Shown here: positions 1-8,373 of the stretch, piece by piece | Numbering within the stretch: the first letter of the stretch is position 1 | How the letters are laid out: every line of letters begins with the position of its first letter | NCBI GenBank assembly: GCA_017849585.1 | Contig: JAFIGT010000040.1 | Span: 1-42,199, forward strand | DNA length: 42,199 nt | DNA from: Verrucomicrobium sp. | GTDB taxonomy: Bacteria; Verrucomicrobiota; Verrucomicrobiia; Methylacidiphilales; UBA1321 | Direction of reading: 5' to 3' | Program-made: the position numbers and the translations under genes | The notes under the pieces: model-generated | What the model was told of the DNA's origin: nothing | The model's database searches: none | The model's input: the letters and a program-made list of their open reading frames with translations, nothing else

Positions 1-7
1 GAGGATT

Positions 8-30
8 CTCAAGGGTGTCACACCCTTGAG
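8..30. repeat. Perfect 10-bp inverted repeat downstream of the polyprenyl synthase gene
   Basis: Two 10-bp arms (8-17 and 21-30) are exact reverse complements around a 3-nt loop. The site lies just past the stop codon of the minus-strand polyprenyl synthase gene, so it may end or stabilise that transcript. No T-run follows on either strand, so a classical intrinsic terminator is not shown. Confidence 0.5.
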
Positions 31-49
31 TGGGGGAGGGAGGGAGCCC

Positions 50-1105
50 CTAGCTTTGGAGCGAGGCGACGTGATCGCGCAGGGCTTGCGGGATGGATTG
101 GAGCGCTTCGCGGGCGGGGGAGGGCGGGAGTAGATCGAGGCTGCCGACGGCTTGGTCGAGGTAGCTTTGGATCTTGCGGATGGACGCCTTCAGTCCGCCG
201 CGGTCGAGGACCAGAGCGAGCAGGCTCAGTCGATCTTCGGGCGTGCCGTGGAGAATGATTTCGCTGAGCGCCTCGTGTTCCTCGCCCTGTGCTTGTTGCA
301 GCACATGGAGGAGTGGGAGGGTCAGTTTACCCTTGGCCAGATCGGTGCCGACGGTTTTGCCGGTGGCGTTTTCACTGCCGACGAGGTCGAGGCAATCGTC
401 GTAAATCTGGTAGGCGATGCCGAGGCTTTCGCCGTAGGTCTTGCAGGCGGCGATCTGGTCGGGCGGGCAATTGCTGAGCACGGCGGAAAGTTCCGTCGAT
501 ACGCGGAAGAGCGCAGCGGTCTTCATCTCGATGATGCGGAGATATTCCGGGATGCTGAGCTTGAGATCGAAACGGCGTTGCGTTTGTAAAATCTCGCCGG
601 TGCAGACTTCATTGGCGGCGTCCGCGATGGTGCGGCTGATCTGCGTGGTCGGGAAGTGGGCGCACAGTTTGAGCGCGTGGCTGAAGAGGCAGTCACCGAG
701 CAGGACGGAGAGTTCCGCCCCCCACTTGGAAAAGACGGTTGGTTCGCCGCGGCGCTTGGTGGCACCGTCGAGGATGTCGTCATGGACGAGCGTGGCCAGA
801 TGGATCAGCTCCACCACCACGGCGAGGTCGAGATGACCCGAGGTCGGCTTGCCCGTGGCGTGGGCGGTGAGCATCGTGAGCGCGGGGCGAATCCGTTTGC
901 CCTGGCTTTCGCAGGCGTACTCGATGTACCCGACGATGCCCGGATCGAACTCGCGTGCCTGGAAGCGGATGCGATCCTCAACGGCGGCGATGTCCGGTTC
1001 GATCAGCGTGAAATAGCGCTTTAAATCCAGCTTGGAGCTCAGTGTCGGGAAGGCCGCAGAGATCTCAGAACCAGTCAATTTTTTGGGGAGGAAATTAAAG
1101 CGCAC
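50..1105 (-). CDS. Trans-polyprenyl diphosphate synthase (octaprenyl/heptaprenyl type)
   Basis: A 351-aa all-alpha isoprenyl chain-elongating enzyme that condenses isopentenyl diphosphate onto an allylic diphosphate, probably to make the side chain of menaquinone or ubiquinone. Visible family motifs are GKRIRP near residues 69-74, the first aspartate-rich motif DDILD at 109-113, and the second, DDCLD, at 236-240. The spacing of the first motif and the length fit long-chain synthases of the IspB/HepT group. The exact chain length cannot be read from sequence. The start is GTG with no clear ribosome binding site, so the first 20-30 residues are uncertain. It stands alone on the minus strand, divergent from the HEAT-repeat lipoprotein gene. 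Confidence 0.9.
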   Translation of the reverse strand: MRFNFLPKKLTGSEISAAFPTLSSKLDLKRYFTLIEPDIAAVEDRIRFQAREFDPGIVGYIEYACESQGKRIRPALTMLTAHATGKPTSGHLDLAVVVELIHLATLVHDDILDGATKRRGEPTVFSKWGAELSVLLGDCLFSHALKLCAHFPTTQISRTIADAANEVCTGEILQTQRRFDLKLSIPEYLRIIEMKTAALFRVSTELSAVLSNCPPDQIAACKTYGESLGIAYQIYDDCLDLVGSENATGKTVGTDLAKGKLTLPLLHVLQQAQGEEHEALSEIILHGTPEDRLSLLALVLDRGGLKASIRKIQSYLDQAVGSLDLLPPSPAREALQSIPQALRDHVASLQS

Positions 1106-1292
1106 GCAAAAAGCTAATTTTAGGGGGTTGATCTGTCAAACGTCGGTTTCCTCATACTGGCAAAGAGTCGCTCTCACTTCAAGTTTTGCTGAGCGTACTA
1201 ATGATCTCTTGGGTGGTTTCTTAAACAGCGATGGAGTGTAAAGGGTTTTTCCTTGCTTGGCAGGGCTTGGTGGCCTTTATAGTGGATGCTCT

Positions 1293-2348
1293 ATGAAACG
1301 CACCGTTTTGATGTGTGGCGGTCTTTTGGCACTTTGTTCGATCTTTTTTCTTTCGGGCTGCGGGGGACGCCATGCGGAAACGATTCGCAAGGTAAAGACC
1401 CTCATGGATCAGCAGCAATTCGTGCCGGCACTGGATGAGTTGACTGTGGCTATCCGGCAGGACCCCAAGAATATCGAGTTGAAGCGGTTGCGGGTGATGC
1501 TGTTGATCCGCTACGAGCGGGTCGATATGGCCTATGCCGCGTATGTCGAGTTGCAGAAGCTCAGCCCCAACGACCAGGTGCTCATGGATGCCTTGCGCGA
1601 CAAGGACCCGAAAGTCCGCATGGGAGCGGCGCGCGTTTTGGGATTTGTCGGCACGCCTATGGCGGTGCAGGGACTGGAGCGGTTGTTGTCCGATCCGGAT
1701 CGTGATGTGCGTCGGGCTACGGTCTCGGCCCTTGGGGAGATTCGCGATTCCCGCGCCACGCAGCCGTTGATCAAGGCATTGAAGGACGAATGGTGGTTTG
1801 TTCGCTCGGAAGCGGCGCAAGCGTTGGGAAAGATTCGTGATGTTGCGGCAACGGAGCCGCTATTCGTTGTGATGAGCGATACGGATTCCTCCGTGCAACT
1901 GTCTGCCGAGAATGCGTTGTTGACGATTTCCCGGTTGCCGAACGCCCCGCGCGAGGTTTTTTCCAAGTATGCCCACGACGAAAAGAGCAATCCCGAAGCG
2001 CAACGGGTGGCGTTACTCTCGCTCTCGGTCATGAAGGATCACTCCGTCGTGGCACCGTTACTGCAACTGATCGTATCTCCCGAACCACGCAAGCGCGCGC
2101 AGGCGACGAGGGCATTGGGTATCTTGCAAGATCCCACAGCGCTGCCAGCCGTGCGCAAGGCGCTCACTGATCCAGAAGCGATGGTGCGATTGCAGGCCGT
2201 GGAAGCGTTGGGCGAATATCGCGATGTACCATCCGCCGCTCAAATCAAGGCCATGGTTGAAAATGCCAGCGAATCACCGCTGGTACGCCGGGGTGGGGTG
2301 GTGGCGCTGATGAAAATTGCCCAAGCTAGCGCCCCAAAAACTCCCTGA
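1293..2348 (+). CDS. HEAT-repeat lipoprotein
   Basis: A 351-aa exported protein when started at the ATG that immediately precedes a lipoprotein signal peptide; the frame is open further upstream but that part is not signal-like. A hydrophobic stretch ends in a lipobox (LSGC, Cys about residue 23). A short TPR-like helical segment follows (about 27-90). The rest is tandem PBS-lyase/HEAT-like repeats of about 30 residues, with recurring patterns such as DPKVRMGAARVLG, DPDRDVRRATVSALG and DEWWFVRSEAAQALG. Such solenoids are protein-binding scaffolds; the partner is unknown. Convergent with the PUR-like gene downstream and followed by a good intrinsic terminator. Confidence 0.85.
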   Translation: MKRTVLMCGGLLALCSIFFLSGCGGRHAETIRKVKTLMDQQQFVPALDELTVAIRQDPKNIELKRLRVMLLIRYERVDMAYAAYVELQKLSPNDQVLMDALRDKDPKVRMGAARVLGFVGTPMAVQGLERLLSDPDRDVRRATVSALGEIRDSRATQPLIKALKDEWWFVRSEAAQALGKIRDVAATEPLFVVMSDTDSSVQLSAENALLTISRLPNAPREVFSKYAHDEKSNPEAQRVALLSLSVMKDHSVVAPLLQLIVSPEPRKRAQATRALGILQDPTALPAVRKALTDPEAMVRLQAVEALGEYRDVPSAAQIKAMVENASESPLVRRGGVVALMKIAQASAPKTP

Positions 2349-2358
2349 ATTCAATCCG

Positions 2359-2394
2359 CTATTTTGCATGATTCCCAAAAGTCATGCAAAATAG
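2359..2394. repeat. 13-bp perfect inverted repeat between convergent genes
   Basis: Arms at 2359-2371 and 2382-2394 are exact reverse complements around a 10-nt loop. It lies 10 bp after the HEAT-protein stop codon and is AT-rich. It may be a transcript 3'-end structure or a protein-binding site; no T-run follows it directly. Confidence 0.55.
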
Positions 2395-2413
2395 TCGGTT
2401 TAAGTTGTTGTGA

Positions 2414-2436
2414 TCCGGCGAAGGCCGGACCTTTTT
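2414..2436 (+). terminator. Intrinsic terminator after the HEAT-repeat lipoprotein gene
   Basis: A 6-bp GC-rich stem (2414-2419 with 2424-2429) with a GAAG loop is followed by CCTTTTT. This is the standard rho-independent form on the plus strand, 66 bp past the lipoprotein stop codon. Confidence 0.8.
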
Positions 2437-2475
2437 GGTTACAATTGTGATACGGTTTGAAGGCGTAAGCCGATT

Positions 2476-2492
2476 GGGCATAAACTATGCCC
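2476..2492. repeat. 7-bp hairpin near the 3' end of the PUR-like gene
   Basis: GGGCATA and TATGCCC are exact complements around a 3-nt loop. The hairpin lies 34 bp past the stop codon of the minus-strand PUR-like gene and may mark its transcript end, though no clear T-run follows on that strand. Confidence 0.4.
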
Positions 2493-2525
2493 TGAAAACC
2501 GCCTAATTATACGCGAAAACAGGTT

Positions 2526-2735
2526 TTACGTACCGGCGGACTGGGTAGCTTCGATCATCTGATCGATGACACGACGAAACTCTTCCAAGCCAGGGGCAGG
2601 AATAATAATGGTATCGCGTCGGCCATTCACATCTTCCGTGATGCGCAAGAAACGACCCCGGGGGTTTTCCTTGAGATCAAAGAAAAAGTTCTTTCTCTCT
2701 ACCGAGAGCTTTTCACTCTTTAAAACATCATCCAT
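2526..2735 (-). CDS. PUR-alpha-like (PurA family) ssDNA/RNA-binding protein
   Basis: A 69-aa single PUR repeat protein. The family core is visible: a basic/aromatic first strand, then NPRGRFLRITED, then a strand of type DTIIIPAPGL, then a C-terminal helix. Bacterial PUR proteins of this size occur in spirochaetes, Bacteroidota and Verrucomicrobiota, dimerise through the helix and bind single-stranded nucleic acid. It is monocistronic, convergent with the HEAT lipoprotein gene and divergent from the aldo/keto reductase gene. A second, diverged copy lies in the mobile element at 27689-27871, sharing the NPRG.(F/Y)LRITE core. Confidence 0.85.
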   Translation of the reverse strand: MDDVLKSEKLSVERKNFFFDLKENPRGRFLRITEDVNGRRDTIIIPAPGLEEFRRVIDQMIEATQSAGT

Positions 2736-2840
2736 AATTTATCGATCTATTGATTTGCACGCGTATACAAAACGTAGGGGTCTCTCGCTTCTTGTCAAAT
2801 AATCGAGTTGAAATTTTTATTAATAATTCAACATGCCAGT

Positions 2841-3785
2841 ATGAATGCAACTAATTTACTACAGTGTAACCTGAAGGTATCACGGATTGCTTATGGTTGC
2901 ATGCGATTGGCCGGAGGATGGGATCGGCATCGGGTCGGAGCGAAAGAAATCGAGCAAGGAGTCGCCATTGTCGAGGCGGCGGTGGAGTGTGGCTATACGT
3001 TGTTTGATCATGCGGATATTTATGGCGACACGGCCTGCGAGATGATCTTCGGCCAGGCCATGCTGAAGCATCCGGAATGGAGAGAGCGACTGGTGGTGGC
3101 CACGAAGTGTGGCATCCGTTGGGCGGACCAGCCGGAGCCGGGCGCTCCGTATCGTTATGATTTTTCGTGCGAACACATCAAACGTTCTGTAGAGGGCTCG
3201 TTGCAGCGGCTGCAAATTGAAGCCATTGACCTGCTGCAATTGCACCGACCAGATTATCTGGCCGATCCGGCGGACATTGCGCGCGCGTTTGTCGAACTGC
3301 ACACGGAAGGAAAGGTTCGCTATTTTGGGGTGAGCAATTTCCGGCCCTCGCTGGTGCGGGCGTTGCAGCAAGCGTTGCCCTGGCCGCTGGCCGTGAACCA
3401 GGTGGAGATTCATTTGAACCGACTGGATTGCCTGACGGATGGGACGTTGGACCAGTGTCTGGAGTTGGAGATGACGCCGCTGGCGTGGAGCCCATTGGAT
3501 CGCGGCCGACTCGCCACCGGGTATACTCCGGAGGAGAACGATCCGCGCGCGGCGGATCGGTTACGCTTGTTGCGGGAGTTGGATGCAATCGGAACGGAAC
3601 TGGGGTATGGACGTTCGGAAGTGGCGCTGGCGTGGCTGCTGAAGCATCCGAGCGGGATCATTCCGATCATCGGTAGTGTGAAGCCGGAGCGCATTCGCGA
3701 ATCCGTGCGGGCGCTGGAAGTGCCGATGAGTCGTGAGAATTGGTATCGCCTTATGGAAGCTGCACGGGGAGCGCGTGCGGCATAA
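2841..3785 (+). CDS. Aldo/keto reductase family oxidoreductase (YdhF-like)
   Basis: A 314-aa TIM-barrel NAD(P)H-dependent reductase. Visible catalytic signature: DHADIYGD with the Asp and Tyr of the tetrad (about residues 56-61), Lys in VVATKCGI (about 89), and His in LLQLHRPD. C-terminal cofactor-binding segments IIPIIGSVKPERI and VRALEVPMSRENW match the family, and the GWD near the N-terminus resembles YdhF-type members. I chose the ATG at 2841; an upstream TTG in frame at 2808 is less likely. No strong ribosome binding site is visible. Substrate unknown. It ends 22 bp before the stop codon of the convergent kinase gene. Confidence 0.9.
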   Translation: MNATNLLQCNLKVSRIAYGCMRLAGGWDRHRVGAKEIEQGVAIVEAAVECGYTLFDHADIYGDTACEMIFGQAMLKHPEWRERLVVATKCGIRWADQPEPGAPYRYDFSCEHIKRSVEGSLQRLQIEAIDLLQLHRPDYLADPADIARAFVELHTEGKVRYFGVSNFRPSLVRALQQALPWPLAVNQVEIHLNRLDCLTDGTLDQCLELEMTPLAWSPLDRGRLATGYTPEENDPRAADRLRLLRELDAIGTELGYGRSEVALAWLLKHPSGIIPIIGSVKPERIRESVRALEVPMSRENWYRLMEAARGARAA

Positions 3786-3807
3786 GCGGAGCGTGCCGAA
3801 AGACAGA

Positions 3808-4968
3808 TCAATGAAGCTCGCCGCGAGGTGCCGCATGGCGTGGCGTCGATTTTGCTGGTGAGGCATCACTGGAGCTCAGGCGGGAAGCCGGAGCGTTGGC
3901 CGGGAGGCGCACCGTGAAGGTTGACCCTTTGTGTGGGACGCTTTGCACGGAGATGGTGCCGCCGAGCCACTCAACATAGTTTTTTACAATGAAAAGTCCG
4001 TAGCCGGTGCCGCGTTGGAGGTTGATGTTGGACCCGCGCTGAAATGGCTGGAAGATCTGTTCGATTTCGGGCTCGGAAATGCCGATGCCGTGATCGACGA
4101 CGCGCAACACCACTTGCTCGCCTTCGGAACTGTAGTGAATTTCGATGGTGGTGTTGGGGGCGGAGTACTTGACGGCATTAAGCAGGAGATTGGAAATGAT
4201 CTGGCGGGTGAGAAGGGGGTCAAGGCAGACGGCTTCAGCAAGCGTGCCGGGCACGCTCTCGAAGTGATGTTCACGTCCATCGATGAGTTTGACCTCTTTC
4301 ACCACGCGGTTGACGAGGTCGGAGAGGTTGAGCGGCATGCGTTGCAGGGGCAATGTGCCGGCCTCTTTGCGGCCGAAGGTGAGAATATCCTCAATCATGC
4401 GGTTCATGAGCGTGATTTGGCAGCGCATTTCGTGCATCAATTCCTGGCGCTCGCTCGGCAGAAGGGAGTCCTTGTCGTACTCGAGGCTGTCGAGATTGAG
4501 CAGGAGCACGGCGAGCGGACTGCGCAGATCGTGGGTGACGGAGGTGACGAAATTCGATTTGTAATCGAGTTTATTTTTCGTGTCGATGTTCCACGTGTCA
4601 TGTTTTTGCAGCACGCTTTGGATGGCGTGCAGAAGATCTTCAGGCGTGAAGGGCTTGGAGAGATAATCGTCAGCGCCGAGAGTCATGCCCAGGCGCTGAT
4701 CGGATTTTTCTCCTTTGGCCGTAAGGAAGATGAAGGGGATCAGCGAGGTGGAATGCACAGAGCGCAGTTGTTTGAGCACGGCCAGTCCGTCCATTTCGGG
4801 CAGGGTAATATCGCAGAGGATCAGGTCGGGGTGTTCCCGTTGAATCAGGTCCAATCCTGAGGCGCCGTCCGCAGCTGTCAGGGCGTTGTAGTTTTCCAGC
4901 TCAAGAATGCGACTGAGATTTTTCCGCATCTGGGGCTCGTCCTCGATGATGATGACTTTTTTTTTCAT
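3808..4968 (-). CDS. REC-histidine kinase hybrid
   Basis: A 386-aa cytoplasmic signalling protein. An N-terminal receiver domain (about 4-120) has the acidic pair at 10-11, phosphoacceptor Asp about 53 (LCDITLPEMDG) and conserved Lys about 105. A histidine kinase follows: H-box about residue 146 (VTSVTHDLRSPLAV), N-box ISNLLLNAVKYS, G1 VVDHGIGIS, G2 GTGYGLFIVK. There is no membrane segment. Its start codon overlaps the stop of the upstream PAS kinase gene (ATGA), so the two are translationally coupled and probably form a relay: PAS kinase to this receiver to its kinase domain. Nine consecutive A residues follow the ATG (codons 2-4), a possible slippage site. Confidence 0.9.
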   Translation of the reverse strand: MKKKVIIIEDEPQMRKNLSRILELENYNALTAADGASGLDLIQREHPDLILCDITLPEMDGLAVLKQLRSVHSTSLIPFIFLTAKGEKSDQRLGMTLGADDYLSKPFTPEDLLHAIQSVLQKHDTWNIDTKNKLDYKSNFVTSVTHDLRSPLAVLLLNLDSLEYDKDSLLPSERQELMHEMRCQITLMNRMIEDILTFGRKEAGTLPLQRMPLNLSDLVNRVVKEVKLIDGREHHFESVPGTLAEAVCLDPLLTRQIISNLLLNAVKYSAPNTTIEIHYSSEGEQVVLRVVDHGIGISEPEIEQIFQPFQRGSNINLQRGTGYGLFIVKNYVEWLGGTISVQSVPHKGSTFTVRLPANAPASRLSSSDASPAKSTPRHAAPRGELH

Positions 4969-6104
4969 ACGTGCGGAGTCGAGGGTTCATACAGTGGGAG
5001 CGAGACATGGAAAAGGGTGCCGCCGCGTTGGGGGCAGTCATAGGTGATGGTGCCGCCCTGCAGGATGACGCATTGACGAACGATCGCGAGGCCCAAACCG
5101 TTGCCTGTGATGTCGCCTACATTGGAACCGCGGGAGAATGGTTTGAAGAGGCGATCTCTGTCGATGTCTGGAATGCCGATCCCAGAATCGATGATGGTGA
5201 AGTGGCAAAGGGGGCCTTCACGGCGCACTTGCAACTGCACGGCTTGGTTGCTGTCGGTGAATTTCAGCGCATTGCCGAGTAGATGTAGCAGCAGGAGCCG
5301 GAGGAGGGATTCATCGGCCTGAATTTCCGCAGGGGCTTGGGCGGCGTGAAACGTAATGGGCGTGGCTTTACCCGAGGCGGAACGCGCTTCTTCGATGACG
5401 AGATGACAAAGTTGCAAGAGGTTTTCCGTTTTGGGTTTGCACTGGATTCCACCCGATTGCAACTTCCCCAGCCAAACGACATCGTCGAGGAGGTTGGTAA
5501 TCCGGTTTACGGAGTCAGAAATGGCCTGGATGTATTCATGTTGCTGGCTGGTATCGAAATCCCGGCCGTAACGGCCAAGGATGCCGGCAGAGGAGAGTAT
5601 GATGCCGAGTGGAGTGCGGATTTGGTGGGAAATTTTGGAGAAGAACTGTTCGTTGAGCGGGTCGGGCCGGGGAGGATGTTGCAGCGTGCGCAGGGCTTGC
5701 GTTTCGATAAGATGCCGTGCCTGCACCTCAACCGAATCGGGTGTATGGGTGGGGGCATGGAGCACGGCCATTTTCATGTGCCGCCGATCATGAGCGTGGA
5801 GGGGGCTGAAGGTGACATCGAATTCGCGACGACTATTGTCGGCGCAGAGGAAAGCGAGACGACGGGTTTCGCCGCTGGCCCAGGTGGAGGAGCGATTAAG
5901 ATCGTTGGTGGTGTAAAGTGTGGAAAATTCGCGACCGACAATATCGATCGTTTCCAAACCGATGAGCTGATGAATGCCATTGGTGACACCGATGACTTTT
6001 TCATTCTCCGGATCGATCAAAAAAACCACTTCGCGACTGGTCTCCGGGAGGGGATCGGCGGATCGGCGGGCGGATGCAGACGAGAGAGGGCCGTGGGTAC
6101 TCAT
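4965..6104 (-). CDS. PAS-domain sensor histidine kinase
   Basis: A 379-aa soluble kinase. An N-terminal PAS-like domain (about 24-120) is followed by HisKA with the phosphoacceptor His about 160 (FFSKISHQIRTP) and a HATPase_c domain with N-box (LHLLGNALKFT), G1 (IIDSGIGIP) and G2 (GNGLGLAIVRQ). No transmembrane helix is visible, so it senses a cytoplasmic signal; no cofactor can be assigned to the PAS domain. It is the first gene of a two-gene unit with the REC-kinase hybrid, and is divergent from the NtrC-type regulator, the likely output of the circuit. Confidence 0.9.
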   Translation of the reverse strand: MSTHGPLSSASARRSADPLPETSREVVFLIDPENEKVIGVTNGIHQLIGLETIDIVGREFSTLYTTNDLNRSSTWASGETRRLAFLCADNSRREFDVTFSPLHAHDRRHMKMAVLHAPTHTPDSVEVQARHLIETQALRTLQHPPRPDPLNEQFFSKISHQIRTPLGIILSSAGILGRYGRDFDTSQQHEYIQAISDSVNRITNLLDDVVWLGKLQSGGIQCKPKTENLLQLCHLVIEEARSASGKATPITFHAAQAPAEIQADESLLRLLLLHLLGNALKFTDSNQAVQLQVRREGPLCHFTIIDSGIGIPDIDRDRLFKPFSRGSNVGDITGNGLGLAIVRQCVILQGGTITYDCPQRGGTLFHVSLPLYEPSTPHV

Positions 6105-6277
6105 AATTGAATTATTACTTAGGCAAGTAATGCAGCCCGATTATGTATCACAATGTGGTTCGTGACAAGCTCTCAGTGCGCTTAAATCAAGGCCGATAGT
6201 GACTCTAACTTTCCCCAAATAAAGGCCAAAATGAATGAATTTTTCTTCATTTTCTCTTTTCTTAGCCTCTCTGTATT

Positions 6278-6297
6278 AATTGGTTGCAACACCAATT
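6278..6297. promoter_or_regulatory. Inverted repeat upstream of the NtrC-type regulator
   Basis: The 6-bp arms AATTGG and CCAATT flank an 8-nt centre that itself contains TTGCAA. It lies 36 bp before the regulator start codon in the divergent intergenic region and could be an operator for that regulator. Inference only. Confidence 0.3.
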
Positions 6298-6333
6298 CTG
6301 CTGAGCTAGGATTTATTTGACTCACCTTCTCAC

Positions 6334-7740
6334 ATGTCTTTACAACGCGTTCTTGTTGTTGATGATGATCCCGCGATTCGCCGTATGCTGGTGTCTCGCC
6401 TGCAGCGGCAAAACATACCTACTTTGGGTATTGCCACGATGCAGCAGACGCTCGAAGAGTTACGCAAGGAGCCGGCTGACTTGTTGATCGTGGACCTGCA
6501 GTTACCTGATGGAAACGGGCTGGAAGTTCTCCAGGCAGTCAAACAACTGGGCATGAATGTGGATGTGATCATGATGACCGGCTTCGGGACGATTGAGACG
6601 GCCATCGAGGCGATGAAATTGGGGGCGAGCAATTACCTGCTCAAGCCATTCAGCCTGGGACAATTTGAACTCGCGATTAATGCGGTAATTGAGCAGCGCA
6701 ATCTGCGTGATGAGAACCGTACGCTGAAGGAACGCCTGGCGGAAGAGAGCGGCTCGAATCCGCTCTTGTACCGAAGCGAGGAAATGACGCGGGCAATGAG
6801 TCTGGTGAAGCGGGTGGCGACGACGGATGCCACGGTTCTGATTCAAGGGGAGAGCGGGACGGGCAAGGAGTTGATCGCGCGAGCGATTCACGAGAACAGC
6901 AATCGCCGGGAGAAGCCGTACATCAAACTGAATTGTGCGGCGGTGCCGGATAATCTTCTCGAGAGCGAATTTTTTGGTCATGAACGCGGCGCGTTCACTG
7001 GAGCGACGGCGCGCCGGGAAGGGCGCTTTGAGCAGGCCAATGGTGGCACGTTGTTGCTGGATGAAATTTCGGAGATTCCGCCGAACCTGCAGTCGAAGTT
7101 ATTGCGGGTATTGCAGGAGCAGGAATTCGAGCGTGTAGGCGGCAACCGGACGTTGCGCGTGGATGTACGCATCATCGCGACGACAAATCGCGAACTGTTG
7201 AAGTCGGTCGAGGCGGGTGAGTTTCGCCAGGATTTGTATTTCCGTCTGAACGTGGTGCCGCTGAAGGTGCCGCCACTGCGGCAGCGATCGCACGAAATCG
7301 AGTTTCTGGTGCAGGAGTTCCTGAAAATTTTCGCGCAGAAACATGGCAAGCCGACGCCGCGGATCAGTCCGTGGGCGCTGGAGCAATTATCGGCCTATTC
7401 GTGGCCGGGTAATGTGCGCGAGCTGCGCAATTACACGGAGCGGGCGCTGATTTTGTGGGAAGGAACAAAGGACTTGGAGGCGGCGGATTTCTCGCTCACG
7501 CCTTCGCCGACGGATGATGGATTATTTCCCGTAACGGGCAATGCCTTCCCGACGATCGCTGACGTGGAGAAGCGGTTGATCAATCTGGCGTTGAAGAAGA
7601 CGGGCGGTCAGCGGACGGAGGCAGCGCGGTTGCTGGGTATCAATGTCCGGACATTGCGCAACAAGCTGCACGAGTACGAGGGCGGCCGGGAGTCGGACGA
7701 GACGAGCGGGAAGACGGACGAAGCTCCGGCTTCGGCCTGA
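6334..7740 (+). CDS. NtrC-family sigma-54-dependent response regulator
   Basis: A 468-aa transcription activator in three parts. The receiver (about 4-120) has the acidic pair at 10-12, phosphoacceptor Asp54 and Lys104. The sigma-54 AAA+ domain (about 140-370) has Walker A GESGTGKE at 172-179, the sigma-54 contact loop GAFTGA at 219-224 and Walker B LLLDE near 240-244. A C-terminal Fis-type HTH (about 405-450, GQRTEAARLLGINVRTLRNKL) binds enhancer DNA. All motifs needed to remodel sigma-54 holoenzyme are intact. Its divergence from the two kinase genes makes them the probable phosphodonors. The tail after the HTH is charged and low-complexity. Confidence 0.93.
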   Translation: MSLQRVLVVDDDPAIRRMLVSRLQRQNIPTLGIATMQQTLEELRKEPADLLIVDLQLPDGNGLEVLQAVKQLGMNVDVIMMTGFGTIETAIEAMKLGASNYLLKPFSLGQFELAINAVIEQRNLRDENRTLKERLAEESGSNPLLYRSEEMTRAMSLVKRVATTDATVLIQGESGTGKELIARAIHENSNRREKPYIKLNCAAVPDNLLESEFFGHERGAFTGATARREGRFEQANGGTLLLDEISEIPPNLQSKLLRVLQEQEFERVGGNRTLRVDVRIIATTNRELLKSVEAGEFRQDLYFRLNVVPLKVPPLRQRSHEIEFLVQEFLKIFAQKHGKPTPRISPWALEQLSAYSWPGNVRELRNYTERALILWEGTKDLEAADFSLTPSPTDDGLFPVTGNAFPTIADVEKRLINLALKKTGGQRTEAARLLGINVRTLRNKLHEYEGGRESDETSGKTDEAPASA

Positions 7741-7749
7741 GCTTACAAA

Positions 7750-7767
7750 GGCGCGTGGTTTCGCGCC
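7750..7767. terminator. GC-rich hairpin between convergent ntrC-type and nuoA genes
   Basis: GGCGCG and CGCGCC pair exactly around a 6-nt loop, 10 bp after the regulator stop codon and about 36 bp past the nuoA stop on the other strand. It could serve both transcripts, but there is no T-run. Confidence 0.35.
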
Positions 7768-7803
7768 CATTGAATTGTCACCTGCAGGCCGGTGGACGCA
7801 CCG

Positions 7804-8196
7804 TTACACTTTCGGCGGGCGGGCGACCCAGTCGAGCGCGCCTTTTTTCCAGGCGTAGAGTTCGCCCACGAAGAAGATCCCGACAAAGGGGAGCATCGCG
7901 TAAAGGATAGTCAGGCTGTTGGCGAGTTGCTCACGGTAAACGATGGCCCATGCGTACATGAAAACCACTTCGATATCGAACAGGATGAAGAGCATTGCCA
8001 CCATGTAGAACTTAATGGAGAAGCGGGGCTGGTTGGTGGTGAAGGGGTCCTTGCCGCACTCGTAGGAGATGTCCTTGGCGGGGCTGGTGCGACCGCGCTG
8101 ACCGAGCACCACGCTGGCGATGATGGCGGCGGCGGCGAAGAAAATGGCGAAGCAAATCTGGATGAAAACGGGCACGTAATCGATCATGACGCTCAT
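7804..8196 (-). CDS. nuoA: NADH-quinone oxidoreductase subunit A
   Basis: A 130-aa inner-membrane subunit of respiratory complex I with three predicted transmembrane helices (about 8-30, 65-87, 92-115). The family-specific loop with YECG (about 46-49) precedes FSIKFYMVAMLFILFDIEVVF, with the conserved acidic residues of helix 2. Length is normal for NuoA. The start could be either of two ATGs three codons apart. No other nuo gene is adjacent on either side, so the complex I genes are split in this genome or this is an extra copy. Confidence 0.92.
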   Translation of the reverse strand: MSVMIDYVPVFIQICFAIFFAAAAIIASVVLGQRGRTSPAKDISYECGKDPFTTNQPRFSIKFYMVAMLFILFDIEVVFMYAWAIVYREQLANSLTILYAMLPFVGIFFVGELYAWKKGALDWVARPPKV

Positions 8197-8373
8197 CAGC
8201 TAAACAGGAACCGCGCGTGGGATCAAGCCCCGCTTTGGCCCTTGTTCTGGGCCAGATAAAAAACGGCCTCCGGGCGGTGACCACGACGAGGAGGGCTCCC
8301 GCACCGAAGATCTGCCCGGGAGGATCAATTCCCGGCGCCGGTCATTGGGGAGAGGCCTGTGTAGCGGGGGAGT

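Noticed and set aside
3931-6110. Two long plus-strand frames opposite the kinase genes
   Set aside because: They overlap completely with genes that have all kinase motifs on the other strand and show no domain of their own.
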